A model generated the notes under the pieces. The model saw nothing but the letters and a program-made list of their open reading frames with translations. It made no database searches and was not told the origin of the DNA. A stretch of 64,000 nt of DNA from NCBI RefSeq assembly GCF_039555335.1, contig NC_092637.1:44905613-44969612 (forward strand), given 5' to 3'. A program made the position numbers and the translations under genes. Positions within the stretch are counted from its first letter, which is position 1; every line of letters begins with the position of its first letter. Origin of the DNA: Amphiura filiformis (Eukaryota; Echinodermata; Ophiuroidea; Amphilepidida; Amphiuridae). Positions 52,845 through 64,000 of this stretch are shown here, piece by piece.

Positions 52845-54548
52845 AATAGAAGGCTGACGTTGCGCCAAAACATGCACGCCTATGTAAGTGTATAATTAGG
52901 CCTATTTAATGATAAAATGAACTACCACTAAATGTTCTTGTCAGTGCTGCAGTGCAAACTTCTCTTTAAGGTAGGAAACTCGGTTCCCACACGTCGGCAA
53001 GGAAAAAATTATAAAAAATATTCCGCCTCCTTGTGTACACCTCTTGATTTTTATGAGTAAACTACACACCCCAATGCTTGAAACCACAAAATATTTGAGT
53101 TGCTAATTTGCATTAATTAATGAATATCAATTAATTAGTTCAACCTTAATTTTACGACTAATAATTATTGCTAGCAAAAACTTGAACTCTGATTCCAACT
53201 TTTACTATCGGAAAAATTGTAAATAAATATTATCTAAAATCTCTCGCCAGCTTTTTCGCCTAAGTCCATTAATTACGTAATAGCATGTGTTTCTAGTCTG
53301 TGAAAATATTGATGTCGTTAAAATTTATTTCTGCTTAAAGAAGCTGAAAAGTAACAAAAGCTGGCGAGAGAATTTAGGTAATCTTGTTGTGTTTAACTTT
53401 CAATTTAAAAAACATGTCTACATTAAGTCAATTTTTGTGACAATAATTCTGAAAATCCCTATTTTAGGCATTTTTACAGAAAACACTTTTGAGTGTGTAA
53501 GTGTCCAAATATTACGTAGCAGATGGCAAATTTCATTCATAAAGAAAGATCTATTTACAACAATCAATCTTTGCTATTTCAAAAGTCTCTGACCAAACAC
53601 TAATACTTTCACTGGGTGGGAAAACACTATTCAGATAAATCCTTCAAAAGGTAAACAAAACTTTTTTCCACTAAACAGGGAGTCTTGTTGTCGTAATTTT
53701 GCTGGCTGCCGTGGTCTTTTTTGCTTGCTCGCAAGGTGTGTTAACAGTGTTATCGCAATTGGAAAAAAAATTTTAGGCGATGCCCGGCGCTGCATGGGCT
53801 CCTTTGGTTGTAGTTTGTACAGTGTTTAATGGAACAGGTCCATGGCGAAATCATGAAATTTACCCGACACGTAAAACCCAATAATAATGGTTCAGTTTCA
53901 GAAACATGCATATCTACACTTTATTTATGACTTTGAGGTATTGGATATTTACCAAATTGACTGGTAAGTTAATTGTGCACGAAAACTAGTGAAAACCTGG
54001 GAGCCAAAATAGCTCCGTATTTAAAGCGGTGTACGTGTGTGTATGAGTGTAGCGAATGCTCGCAGCTGAATTCCCGGTTGCAAATTCAAGAGCCCGGGGA
54101 GCCGCTGTGCACGAGTGTGTTGAATTTTGTCGCTCGCTAAATGTTATAAAGCACTGAGAATTTCATATATTCTTACTGTACAACTCATAGCATTCTAAAA
54201 ATTTCCCAGAAAAATCAGACAAAATGTTCAATGAAACAATGCTACGCAATGTTATTATTTTATTCATACATGCACGATACTATTGTGATTTGTGCAATAT
54301 CAATGAGACGGCTAAGTTAGTGAAAATTGACATTTCGTTTTTTGCGGATTCTGAACGATTTAAATGATGCCCCGATCTGTAATTTGGGGAAGATATTTAT
54401 TACAGGATAGGGTACAATTAAGGAAATTTTGAGGGGATTCGGTGCATGACACGATAGCCGACGATCCGACCTTAACATTACATTAAAATAATAGTTACAT
54501 TGTAAATTGAACTGACACCAATTTTTTTCAGGAATACTTGTTTTCTTT
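52845..54548. repeat. Filled copy of a 205-bp repeat, split by an insertion
   Basis: The left part (AATAGAAGGCTGACGTTGCG ... CTGCAGTGCAAACTTCTC, 52845-52964) and the right part (TTAACATTACATTAAAATAA ... AATACTTGTTTTCTTT, 54472-54548) are contiguous in the copy at 59515-59718. Confidence 0.82.
52970..54475. mobile_element. 1.5-kb TTAA-flanked insertion
   Basis: TTAA occurs at 52966-52969 and 54472-54475. The ends GGTAGGAAACTCGG and, inverted, GGTCGGATCGTCGG are similar short TIRs. The empty site at 59660s reads TCTTTAACATTAC. The interior has no recognisable transposase but holds a short inverse pair TCTCTCGCCAGCTTTT / AAAAGCTGGCGAGAGA (53240-53371). This fits a non-autonomous piggyBac-like element. 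Confidence 0.62.
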
Positions 54549-56002
54549 ATTAGTTTTTATGTTTCTCTTATTTTTCATTGTTGAACTTATTGCACAAAAG
54601 AAACATATTGAAAAATTAAATATCGTACACTGAAAATAAATCAGTTTTAGAGCTTCTTGACTCTTGGTGGTAATAAATAAAGGAAGGACATGTTTTGGTG
54701 ATAGCAGTTCTGCACACTGTATCTCATGTCATCACCTGAAATGAATAACAATCTTTTGCATTTAAGCCTTGTTTGGATTTTGTTGACTTGAAATCGCTGC
54801 TGTTTCTTTTTACATTTCTGACTGAATTCTTGAAATAAAAATGAACAAGTTTTCTGCAACTGTCATGCTATGGCTGTGCATAGTCAAGTGCCCCGCCAAA
54901 TGCACGTTGGCTGCGACAGTGGTATAATGAACCTCGTGTTGCATTATGTCACGTAAAGAGCTTGCTCAGGAATGCGTGGAATGCGGATTAAGTACGTAGG
55001 TTGTGAACTTGACATACACAGGGGTACTAGTAGAGGGTACATAGATTATGTCATGAAAAGGATATTTATATTTGTTAACATTAACTTTGATTATGTTCAA
55101 AAATCTACATGTAACCTTTTTTGGGACACCCGGTATATTGTACTACATGTGATCCTGTGTCACATATTGGGGTACTCAAAAAGGTGGCTTTGTTACATTT
55201 TGATGTGCAGCTTGGATTTCAAAACAATGTCTCTTGAGTATTCCATCACTTAGAAGATCCAATTAGGTCTTAAATTGAGGCTAATTTATTCTATATTACT
55301 CATGTTCTTATCCTGTTTTAAAATATGTTTTAATTATTTTCTTATGACGTTTGGCATGAAACGTGCCAAGGGTGGCTGAGGATTAGGGGAGGAGGATTAG
55401 GGGAGGATTCATATCGTAGAATTTGATTTAAAACCCCATTAAAAGTTTGAATCTAGTAAAAAATGTTTAAATGAACCCCAGACATCTAAACCAAGTAAAT
55501 AAATACAAAAGTTCATTTAAAAGACCAAAACTTGTTCAGAATGATTGTAAATGTGGAAAAAAGAGGTGGGGTTACATCCTCCCTACTTTGTGATTGTTTT
55601 TGCCCGCACTCTCTCATTTTTTAACCGATTTCCATAAAAAAGGTGTCAAAATGTTCAGGAGGATGAACCACTTCAAATGAGATGTGTAGACAAAATGTTT
55701 GAACCATTTCATTTTTTTACTATGTAACACAAAGGTACCCCAGGTTGTGACACTGGACCATGTATGTAAATATTTACAGTACGTTACGACAGGTTGTTTG
55801 ACTGCAGACTTTGTATTATACATTTTTCCCTTGATATGTTTCTTTTATGTATTATACTGTGGACGCATCATCAGATAGATGAGCGCCACTGTTGTACAAT
55901 TGAGAAATAAAAGAAGTCAACTCATAAACCAGACATATGAAGTTTTGTAGTATAGTTGTGCAATCATACTCTGTGCTAATGTAAAACTGAGAGTGACTTT
56001 AT
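54549..56002. other. Gene-free stretch with a mariner-like terminus
   Basis: At 55095-55137 TCTACATGTAACCTTTTTTG, then GGACACCCGGTATA, is inverse to the block at 50180-50210. Nothing else was recognised. Confidence 0.45.
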
Positions 56003-56294
56003 AAGGGCCACTACAGACGTTTTAGTAATGTATAGGGGATGTACAATATTCGATGCAACATGTCTTTGTTATTAAATCCATTCCTATTCTATTTCCAGTA
56101 ATGTTTAACTTCTAACGAATGTTTGATGATGTAAAATCAATAATATTTCCACCAGACATATTTCGACACTCGCATATAAAACTTTCCGTCAACACATATT
56201 CATTAGAAGGTAAAAATTAATTGAGATAGATTGAATAAAGAATAATTGTTGAACGAATATTCTGCATCAAATATTCGGAGTCTGTATGGCCCTT
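56003..56294. mobile_element. MITE with short TIRs, about 290 bp
   Basis: AAGGGCCACTACAGACG (left) is inverse to GTCTGTATGGCCCTT (right), with an inner pair ACAATATTCGATGCA / GCATCAAATATTCGG. Confidence 0.7.
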
Positions 56295-57603
56295 CAGGAT
56301 ACATTTTGCAGTCATTGTTGGTGGATTCTGTTCATAGGGACACTTAGTGCAGCAGGGTTTATTTGGAGCTCTACATTTTCAGGACCATCATACAACCTCA
56401 AAATCTCAAAACAAATTGTGCAAGTAAAAAGCGCCATCATTGGTAATTAGAAAATACTGTTGTGGCATGATGCTTACAACAACGTCAAGGGCGTTGTCTT
56501 AGCTCACGAATGCCGTTTGTTCTGTTCAATTTGCTTGTTTTAATCTCGAGTTTTGTTTAGTTAATAACTACAGGGTAAAATCACAATTGTGCCACTTTTA
56601 CTAGGGAAGAGGGCTGTACATGCAAAGCAATTTTATCAAGAGTCCCTTCGTGAAATCAAAAGAATGCATCGATTACACAACAATACAAAATTGTTTTTAC
56701 TGTTTTATTATGATACATGTATAATGATTCTCTTTTTCCACTTATGATACAGATTAAAAGATAAATACATATTTCACATTCTGCTGTAAAATTAAATACA
56801 TGCACTATCTACTCTTTATGAACACGCAATATAATGAAACATAGACCTTGAAATGTTTTTGATAATACATAGCCTACGTCATATTGCACCGCTTTCAAAC
56901 AGTCTTAAACCTAATTGTTGCATGTAGACATTAGGACTCATTCTTCATGTTATTACGGTACTACTTTACTGAATGGGACCAAGTTTTAAAAAGGGTGAAA
57001 AGCCACACAGGAAAGATTTTTTAAACTTGGCCCCTTTTTACGTTTTGAAACGTTTTTTGGTGGATTGAACTATGTGAGTAAACATTTCAATTAACAGTTA
57101 TCATATTTACTACCAGGTGGTGTATGACGTGCATTCCCTAAATTCAGTAAATTTTCATCGTCAACCGTGTAATTGAATGGGATTATTTTGAAATTTTAAA
57201 ACGCTTGAAATATCACAAACAAATAGGCCTATGTTGATAAATAATATAAATACAAGCTAAAACCGTTGGGGTTCGATAATGAACCCCACAAAACTAACCG
57301 AGTATATGAAAATGCCATTCACTCGGTCGGACATCCGGGAACATTGTCCCTTCGTCCCCTTTGCACAAGCGCGCGGCACATGTACATGTACTGCACATGC
57401 GTACACTGGTTTTACAAGGCTATTTCCCCTTTGTGACGTCAGCCCGACCAAGAGAATACGGCCGGGCGGTTTAACGAGTTGCCGGCTCGATCATGTCATC
57501 CGCCGCCTGTTTACTACTATACATGTTATCATATTTGCATATTTACATATTTACCATAAAGTATCGCCTCTAATAGTATACTTGATTTACTACGTCTAGC
57601 TAA
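56295..57603. other. Gene-free stretch with a solo foldback arm
   Basis: 56970-57063 matches one arm of the foldback at 41296-41750 (GGGACCAAGTTTTAAAAAG, TTTTTTAAACTTG, ACGTTTTTTGGTGGAT). The rest shows no gene. Confidence 0.5.
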
Positions 57604-58250
57604 GGGACGTACCATTAGATTCTCAGTGGGGGTAGGAAGTTTTTGAAAAAAAAAACTTCCCCCACTACGTGAGCAGTAGCGTAGCCAGCGGGGGGCAGGG
57701 AAGAGTACTCTTCCCTGCCCCCCCAAAAAAAAAAAAGAAAAAAAGTGCCCTCTGACAAAAAAAATGAAAGAGAAAATCAGGAGGGCAAAGGAAAAGAAAA
57801 GGGCAAGGAGCCCTTTTCTAGCAAAATTCAGGGCCAAAATAGCTACGCGCACATTGTTACAATAAAGCCCTTTTTAGCTGGATAATGGGCGAAAATGGTG
57901 TAAGATACCACTTTTTCCGCGCTACGCACAATAAGACCCTTTTCGGGAAGCTCGAATACATACAGTCTCTATGTATTGTTTGATGCAACTGCAATTTTTT
58001 TCGTCTGTGCCCCAAAAATTTTATTTTACCCCCCCCCCCCGACCAAGAAAGCTGGCTACGCCCCTGTACGTGAGCAAAAAAAAATTTCCCCACCAACACT
58101 AAAAAAAAATCCCCCACCTAATTAACTGTGTATAAATGCATGAAAAAAAATTCCCCCACCTAACTGTGTATAAATGCATGAAATAAAAAAAAAAAACTTG
58201 CCGCCTTCGGCGACGAAAAACAAACCCGACCCCAACTTCCTACCCAACAC
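57604..58250. mobile_element. Older G/C-run element hosting a hAT MITE
   Basis: The left part GGGACGTACCATTAGATTC, then GGGGGTAGGAAGTT, and the right part AACTTCCTACCC are partly inverse. The inner DNA has repeated AAAAATTCCCCCACC-type units. The hAT MITE at 57674-58066 lies inside it. Confidence 0.45.
57674..58066. mobile_element. hAT MITE with 8-bp target duplication
   Basis: The ends CAGTAGCGTAGCCAGC and GCTGGCTACGCCCCTG are inverse copies with the CAG/CTG termini of the hAT superfamily. TACGTGAG is duplicated exactly at both sides (57666-57673, 58067-58074). The interior has C and A runs and no coding region. Confidence 0.9.
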
Positions 58251-58594
58251 AACAGGGATGTTACTATTGTTTAACTAAATGAAGCATACTTTTGCTTTTA
58301 TCTTTCTTTGTCCTTTATTAATTATAAATTAGGTGATTTAATTAATATAATTCTTTGTTTCAGCGACCCTGGGGTAAACAGACAAACAAAAACATGGGTC
58401 AAAATCCTTCAATTTCTCAATTTCTGTGAAAATTGAACAAAATGTACCAAAATCCCTACATGTTACATCTCCCTGTGTAATAGACACATTTTATACGTCA
58501 CATTTAAAATCATTTAAAATGACTTATAAATTGCCTTATGCTATAATGGGGTCTTTATACATTTGTATTGTGTGAACTTTGTTTTTAAATGCCT

Positions 58595-59510
58595 TTGGCT
58601 TCCAGTTTCTCGGAGCTGGTGAGGTGTATTGGGGTGTAATTTTTGGGCAAGAAAATATGCAAATTAGGTAGCTAATTTGCATATTTAACTTAATTTTCTT
58701 TTTTGCCATTTCGAAGAACCGGTGAGGCGTATAGGGATGTAACTTGATGAGGTTGTGGTAGCGGCAGTTTCTCGGAGCTGGTGAGGTGTATTGGGGTGTA
58801 ACTTGGTAGGGTGGTGGTAAGTGGCTGCCCTAAGACTTGATGCAATTTTGGCGCAAATTAGGTAGCTAATTTGCATATTTAACTTAAAAAATTGTTTTTG
58901 GGTGTTTTTTTGCCATTTCGAAGAACTGATGAGGCGTATAGGGATGTAACTTGATGAGGTTATGGTAAGCGGCAGTCGTAAGATCCGATGCAATTTTTGT
59001 CGCAAGATATGCAAATTAGTCACCACATTTGCCTATTTTTTTATTTGTCGAAATGCTTTTGGTCATTTTTCGGAACTGGTGAGGCATATAGAAATGTAAT
59101 TTGGTGGGGTGATGGTTAAGAGCAGTCTTAAGATCAGATGCTATTTTTGTCACAAAATATGCAAATCAGCCACCTCATTTCCTTTTTTTTCTATTTTTAA
59201 AAACGCCTTTTGCCATTTTTCGAACTGGTAGGGGTATATAGATGTAACTTGGTAGGGTGGTGGTAAAGGGCAGTCTTAAGATCCCACGTGATTTTTGTCG
59301 TAAAATATTCAAATTAGCCACCTCATTTGCATATTTGTTTATTTAAAAAAATGCTTTTTGCCATTTTTTTTGGAACTGGTGAGGCGTATAGAGATTTATC
59401 TTGGTTGGATGGTGGTAAGGGGGCAGTCTTAAGATCCCATGTGATTTTTTTTTCGCAAAATATACAAATTAGCTACCTCATTTGCATATTTTTTTATTTT
59501 TAAAAACGTT
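58595..59510. repeat. Tandem repeat, about six units of 120-180 bp
   Basis: Units share CGGAGCTGGTGAGGTGTAT or GGAACTGGTGAGGCGTAT, then GATGTAACTTGGTAGGGTGG, GGCAGTCTTAAGATCC, ATTTTTGTCGCAAAATATGC and AAATTAGCCACCTCATTTGC. The spacing varies because of T-rich joints. No coding frame is conserved. Confidence 0.85.
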
Positions 59511-59514
59511 TTAT

Positions 59515-59718
59515 CTAGAATAGAAGGCTGACGCTGCGCCAAAACACGTATGTAAGTGTATAATTATTTAATGATAAATGAACTACCACTAAATGTTCCT
59601 GTCAGTCCTGCAGTGCAAAACTTCTCATGCAATTCCATCTTTAACATTACATTCAAATAATAATTACATTGTAAATTGGAACTGACACCAATTTTTTTCA
59701 GGAATACTTGTTTTCTTT
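59515..59718. repeat. Empty copy of the repeat interrupted at 52970-54475
   Basis: The segment runs AATAGAAGGCTGACGCTGCG ... CAGTGCAAAACTTCTC, then ATGCAATTCCATC, then TTTAACATTACATTCAAATA ... AATACTTGTTTTCTTT. It lacks the 1.5-kb insert; a 13-base stretch before TTTAA is absent from the other copy. Confidence 0.82.
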
Positions 59719-60160
59719 GGTCCAAAGTTGACATGTCTTACCAGAAGGGTATTGGAGGCATGTGGGGTGTGTTTGTATTTGTATGTGTCTTGTGTCCAGC
59801 AGTTAGATGTCTTGCTAGGAGGTCGATGTAGAGTGCTATATGGTGCCCATGTGCACAAGTGAGTCCAAGTCTACCTATATCCATTCTGCTCTCAACATCT
59901 ATCACTTGGCTAAACCTTAGCTAGACCTAGCCTAGGCCTGCTCTGCACTGACGACTTGCACAGCAGCATGAAAAAGTGTCTACATTTTGTAGTCCCAAGA
60001 TTATACTCCAGGACCATAACTATAAAATATGACCTCATAGGGCGCAGCTATTCATAAGCATACAATTCATAATAAATACTTTCCTCCAGCAAAAATCTTA
60101 CTTATCTAACTTAATAAGATGAAAATGATATGGGCTCAATTGAAGCTTGAACCAGCAAAC
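59719..60160. other. Gene-free stretch, nothing recognised
   Basis: No open frame with a domain and no clear repeat was seen. Confidence 0.4.
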
Positions 60161-60820
60161 TATACTGCGCGAAGAAAGTATCCTTACATTTGGAAAAATG
60201 ATCACAATTTCAAAAGTGAACTATATTGGAGTAACTTTGTTTTTTAATAGATGCACTATCTAATCCGCCACATTTTGACACCCCATTAAATCCAATGTGA
60301 CTTCAAGAAGCAAAGTTACAAGCATTTGATTAGACGAAGGTCCAGTTTTAAAAGTGACACACTGGCCTATTCAAAACTCCACGGACTAGACATCTGGTTT
60401 GAGAGTGGTAAATGGCTAATTTGTGTGTGTCTTTAATTTAAATCAACAGGAACAAAGGAAAACTGAAACAAAAGAGCTGACAAATAAAATGCAAGTTATG
60501 AAAAGTACAGAGAAGTAAAAACTGAGATAGATACTGTTTTAAATAAGGCTTCATTGAAGAAACTGTATAGTCTCTTTGTTGCGCTTGTTGGAATCTTTTT
60601 GCGCCTTGTATAGGCCAATTTGTCACTTTTAAAACTGGACCTTCGTCTATTCAATTGCATGTAACTTTACTTCTTGAGGTCACATTTTAATCAATGTTTT
60701 GTCATAATGTGCAGGTTTAGATAGTGCATCTATTACAAAAACAAATTTACTCCAATATGGTTCAGTTTTGAAATTGTGATTATTTTTCCAAGTGTAAGGA
60801 TACTTTCTTGGCGCAGTATA
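60161..60820. mobile_element. Foldback/MITE with arms of about 210 bp
   Basis: The ends TATACTGCGCGAAGAAAGTA and TACTTTCTTGGCGCAGTATA are inverse copies, and the match continues inward for some 210 bp (TCCAGTTTTAAAAGTGACA against TGTCACTTTTAAAACTGGA). The spacer of about 225 bp has no gene. TA at the termini suggests a Tc1/mariner-type target. Confidence 0.85.
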
Positions 60821-61429
60821 CATGAATGGATTATGAGACGCACAGTCACATCACAACACAATAAGTTGGCAGAAATTGTTTTCCCAGGCTTAATTACATA
60901 CAGTTTCAGAATACAGCCTGGCAAATGACATAATGCTAAAGAATACAATCAATTCATTTTTGTTATTGTCCTGTATCATAATTTGGGGCAAAGTCTACGA
61001 TATGCAAAGTGCTTTGAACCTACGACTAGTATCAGTCAACCTTTGTATACATTGTCATTTTCACGTACAATTTTTTTTTTTTTATATTAACAGCGTATAC
61101 AGAATTACTACATCAATTTTCTTTCTTCATGCTATATGACACTTTTCTTTAACTTTACACAAACTGCACAAAGTTGATTACATTTTTATTTTGAGCCAAG
61201 AATTTATAGTTAACAAGTATAATATAAGAACAAACAAAAATGTTGGATATTACAAAAAGGCCATATTGCTTTTGCCAAGTTGAAAATATATCAAATCATC
61301 CACTCTAATCCAGTGCATTTATTGACTTATCACTCGAACTAGGCTAGCCATTTTGCTTATCTTTTTAGTATTTACAATTATCAAATTAATCAAGATAATT
61401 TTTATTTTAAGAATGCATCAAATTTAACA
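60821..61429. other. Gene-free stretch, nothing recognised
   Basis: AT-rich DNA between the foldback element and the 3' end of the minus-strand LINE. Confidence 0.4.
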
Positions 61430-63900
61430 ACACGGTAGGTCATTGACCATTTCCCTCAGGTAAAAACCGGACTGCCTAGGCACTTCCCACAGCACTTCCC
61501 AATTTTTGAGCTGGGGGATCAAAACACCTGAAATTTGACCAAAAACAACACTCTCACTCATCGGCTGCCCATCGAGTTCGATGAAGGCACAGTTGTCGAA
61601 GTTGATGGATGTCTCTTTCTCCATTCTTCAAGGCACTTCTCCTTTCGCTTCCGCTCCACTGTTTTCCCAGCATCGTGGATCTTCTTCCTCCAACTGACCC
61701 GGTCACTAGCTTTCATCAACATCCATATCAGCTGTCTTCAGATGACGCTTCACAACATCTCTATACCGAAGTTTCTGCCCACCACGTTTTCTCTTTCCTT
61801 CTGTGAGTTCAGCATACATCACAGCTTTCGGTAGTCTTTCATCAGGCATCCTCACGACATGACCGACCCAACGCAGTTGGCATTTCACTAGGATGGCTTC
61901 TACGCTCTTCATTTTGGCTCTCTGAAGCACCTCTCCATTAGGGACTCGGTCCTGCCATGTTATTCCCATGATACATCTAAGGTGGCGAAGTTGAATGGAA
62001 GTTAACTTCTTGATATGTCTCCGGTAGAGTGTGTAAGTCTCAGTAGAATACAGAAGACAGGGTAGGACAAACACGCGAAACAGTTTACATTTGGTCGCAA
62101 GTCTTATACCACGCTGGGATCAAACTCTTTTTTCCAGAGATCCAAAGGCACTGGTGGCACTCTGAATTCGTCTTGTGATCTCCAGATCGATCGACGGAAT
62201 TGTCCATGGAAATCACACTCCCCAGGTAGGTGAAATTGGCGACCGATTTGACAAGTTCCCCATGTATGTAGAGATCAGGATCTTGGTGTTGAGTTCCAGG
62301 AGCAGGTTGGTAAATGACCTCAGTTTTACTGATGTTGATTGTAAGGCCAAATTCAACTGATGCAGTCACAAAACAGTCCAACATGTTCTGCAGGTCTTCA
62401 ATAGATTGTGCCACCAGGGCGGTATCATCAGCATTATAGAAGCTCTTGTACACAGACTTCTTGACATCGGGTCTTGGCACGTAGACGGGCTAGATTGAAG
62501 AGTTTGCCATCTGTCATAGAACGGAGGAAAACTGCATGCTGACCATCTGATAGGTTGTCAGATGACATTTCCAAAACAGCTGCCAAGTAGAGACCAAACA
62601 AGGTTGGTGCCAACACACATCCCTGCTTAACACCATGACAAACTGGGAAGGACTCAGTTGTATCACCATCAACTAGAACAGTTGCCTGCATTCCATCATG
62701 AAATTCACGAATGATCTTGACAAAGATGTCTGGACAACCATAATGCTCCAGTAGTTTCCAAAGTAATTCTCTATCGATGGTGTCAAATGCTTTGGTGAAG
62801 TCGATGAAGACCATGTAAAGTGGTCTTTGCTGTTCTATTGATTTCTCCTGAAGCTGGCGCAGGGTTAAGATTGGATCAATTGTGGATCGACTGGCTCTGA
62901 ACCCACATTGGCTTTCAGGTAGCATTTTACTCGCAACTTGTTGTAATCTGGCTAGGAGAATCTTTGCAAGAACTTTACCAGCAGTTGAGAGTAGGAATAT
63001 CCCTCGATAGTTACCACACTGAGTGCGGTCACCCTTCTTAAAAATGGTGACAATCATTGCATCCTTGAATTCTTGGGGCGGTTCAGCTGCACCCCAGCAG
63101 TTTTGGAAAAAACTGCACAGAGCTTGGATAATGCAAGGCCCGCCGAACTTGTACACCTCAGAGGGAATTCCATCCATTCCACGAGCTTTACCATTCTTCA
63201 TAGACTTGACAGCATCTTCAATTTCTTGCATGGTTGGGGCTTTTCCATTCCAGTTTTGCTTGATGGTTTTACAAGGTTATCTGCACATTTGGTGCAGTGC
63301 TAGAGGGTCGGTTAAGAAGATCCTGAAAATGCCATCTGATCTTGATGTCATCTTTGTCAGTTAGAAGAGTTGTACCTGAGCTATTGAGAAGAGGAGAGGC
63401 AATTGAATGCCTAGGTCCATAGACTTCCTTCAGGGCTGTGAAGAAAGCGTGAGAGTTACCACTCTCTGCCAGCTCTTGCACGGCTTCTGCTTTCTTATTC
63501 CACCATTCATCCCTCATCTGACGTAAAGATCTTTGGACATTACTTTTGCACTCCTTAAACTTTCTGCTTTTAGAGCGGAGTCCTGCCCTGAGCATCTCAT
63601 TCCTGGCAACTGTCCTCTCATGAAGGAGAGCTTGGATTGGTTCATTGTTCTCATCAAACCAATCTGCATTGCGATGGAGTGGTGGGCTTAGCTGTTCTCC
63701 CATAACCTCGTGGGTTGCCTTACTAAGAGCCTGCCATTGTTCATTGATTGTAGCTTCATTTGGCAGTCTCAGAGCATCCAGTTTTACAGATAGTGCTTCC
63801 TGGAATTTTGTTCTTGTTTCCAGGTTATCGATGAGACTTCTAACATTTGCCTTCTTCATGGGTTGCCTTACTAAGATTTGGGGGATCTTAATGCCAGAGT
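61430..63900 (-). mobile_element. RTE-like LINE, inactive, right end near the window edge
   Basis: On the minus strand, 63859-63269 codes the linker after the endonuclease (196 residues, KFQEALSVKLDALRLP ... WWNKKAEAVQELAE). 63231-62434 codes the RT core: KNGKARGMDGIPSEVYK, NYRGIFLLSTAGKVLAKILL, LPESQCGFRASRSTID, motif A VFIDFTKAFDTIDRELLW and motif B HGVKQGCVLAPTLF. Motif C follows in another frame as YNADDTALVA (62430s). The C-terminal block (LRHLRCIMGITWQDRVPN, LRWVGHVVRMPDERLPK, EGKRKRGGQKLRYRDVVK) is at 62074-61706, and RKKIHDAGKTVERKRKEKC follows after another frameshift. At least three frameshifts inactivate it. The endonuclease domain is missing or outside the window. Confidence 0.87.
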
Positions 63901-64000
63901 GGGCAGTGACATTGCCACTTGGCCATGTATGTACCAGTTAAATAGCACTAAATTACAAGATACTCCGGGACAAGATAAACTGAAGGTAAAACCATAGGGA

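Noticed and set aside
57279..57599. Plus-strand frame of 106 codons and overlapping minus-strand frame of 64 codons
   Set aside because: No domain, no splice support, and composition unlike the two supported genes.

Overview
This is nuclear DNA of a marine invertebrate animal. The window has GT-AG introns, giant C2H2 zinc-finger coding exons, a TKL-type kinase, two kinds of LINE, an LTR element, tRNA-derived SINEs, Helitrons and very many short inverted-repeat transposons (MITEs). The style of the repeats fits an invertebrate deuterostome such as an echinoderm, hemichordate or amphioxus, but nothing here fixes the species. There are no bacterial operons, phage genes or CRISPR arrays.

Layout. 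1-2.2 kb: minus-strand Ty3/Gypsy-like LTR element fragment (gag, tRNA-Leu primer site, U5/R side of the LTR). 2.7-13.6 kb: almost only repeats, including a three-level nest of DNA transposons (3.2-6.3 kb), a hAT-type MITE, a foldback element holding a tRNA-derived SINE, and two head-to-tail Helitrons, the second with a 120-bp minisatellite. 14.09-25.67 kb: one giant coding exon for a poly-C2H2 zinc-finger protein of about 60 fingers, now split by one missing base near 21295. 25.7-35.5 kb: MITEs, palindromes and a patchwork block at 32.5-33.15 kb that looks like template switching. 35.56-44.38 kb: a two-exon gene joining a MAP3K-like kinase domain to an NHL-like beta-propeller across a 7.2-kb intron; the intron carries satellite DNA that was later split by a 2.2-kb transposon. 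45.9-64 kb: nested MITEs, a dead CR1/L2-like LINE on the plus strand (47.3-50.1 kb), tandem repeats, a TTAA-flanked insertion whose empty counterpart lies 6 kb away, and a dead RTE-like LINE on the minus strand that runs to the right edge.

Only two host genes are supported. The zinc-finger gene probably encodes a nuclear nucleic-acid-binding protein with a long acidic N-terminal repeat region; its 3-finger modules expanded recently inside the exon. The kinase-propeller gene is the most unusual architecture: the splice phases match exactly (0/0), both parts are open, and the main catalytic residues are present. The two genes show no obvious functional link. The rest is transposon-derived, and several elements can be placed in relative order from nesting, target-site duplications and an empty site.
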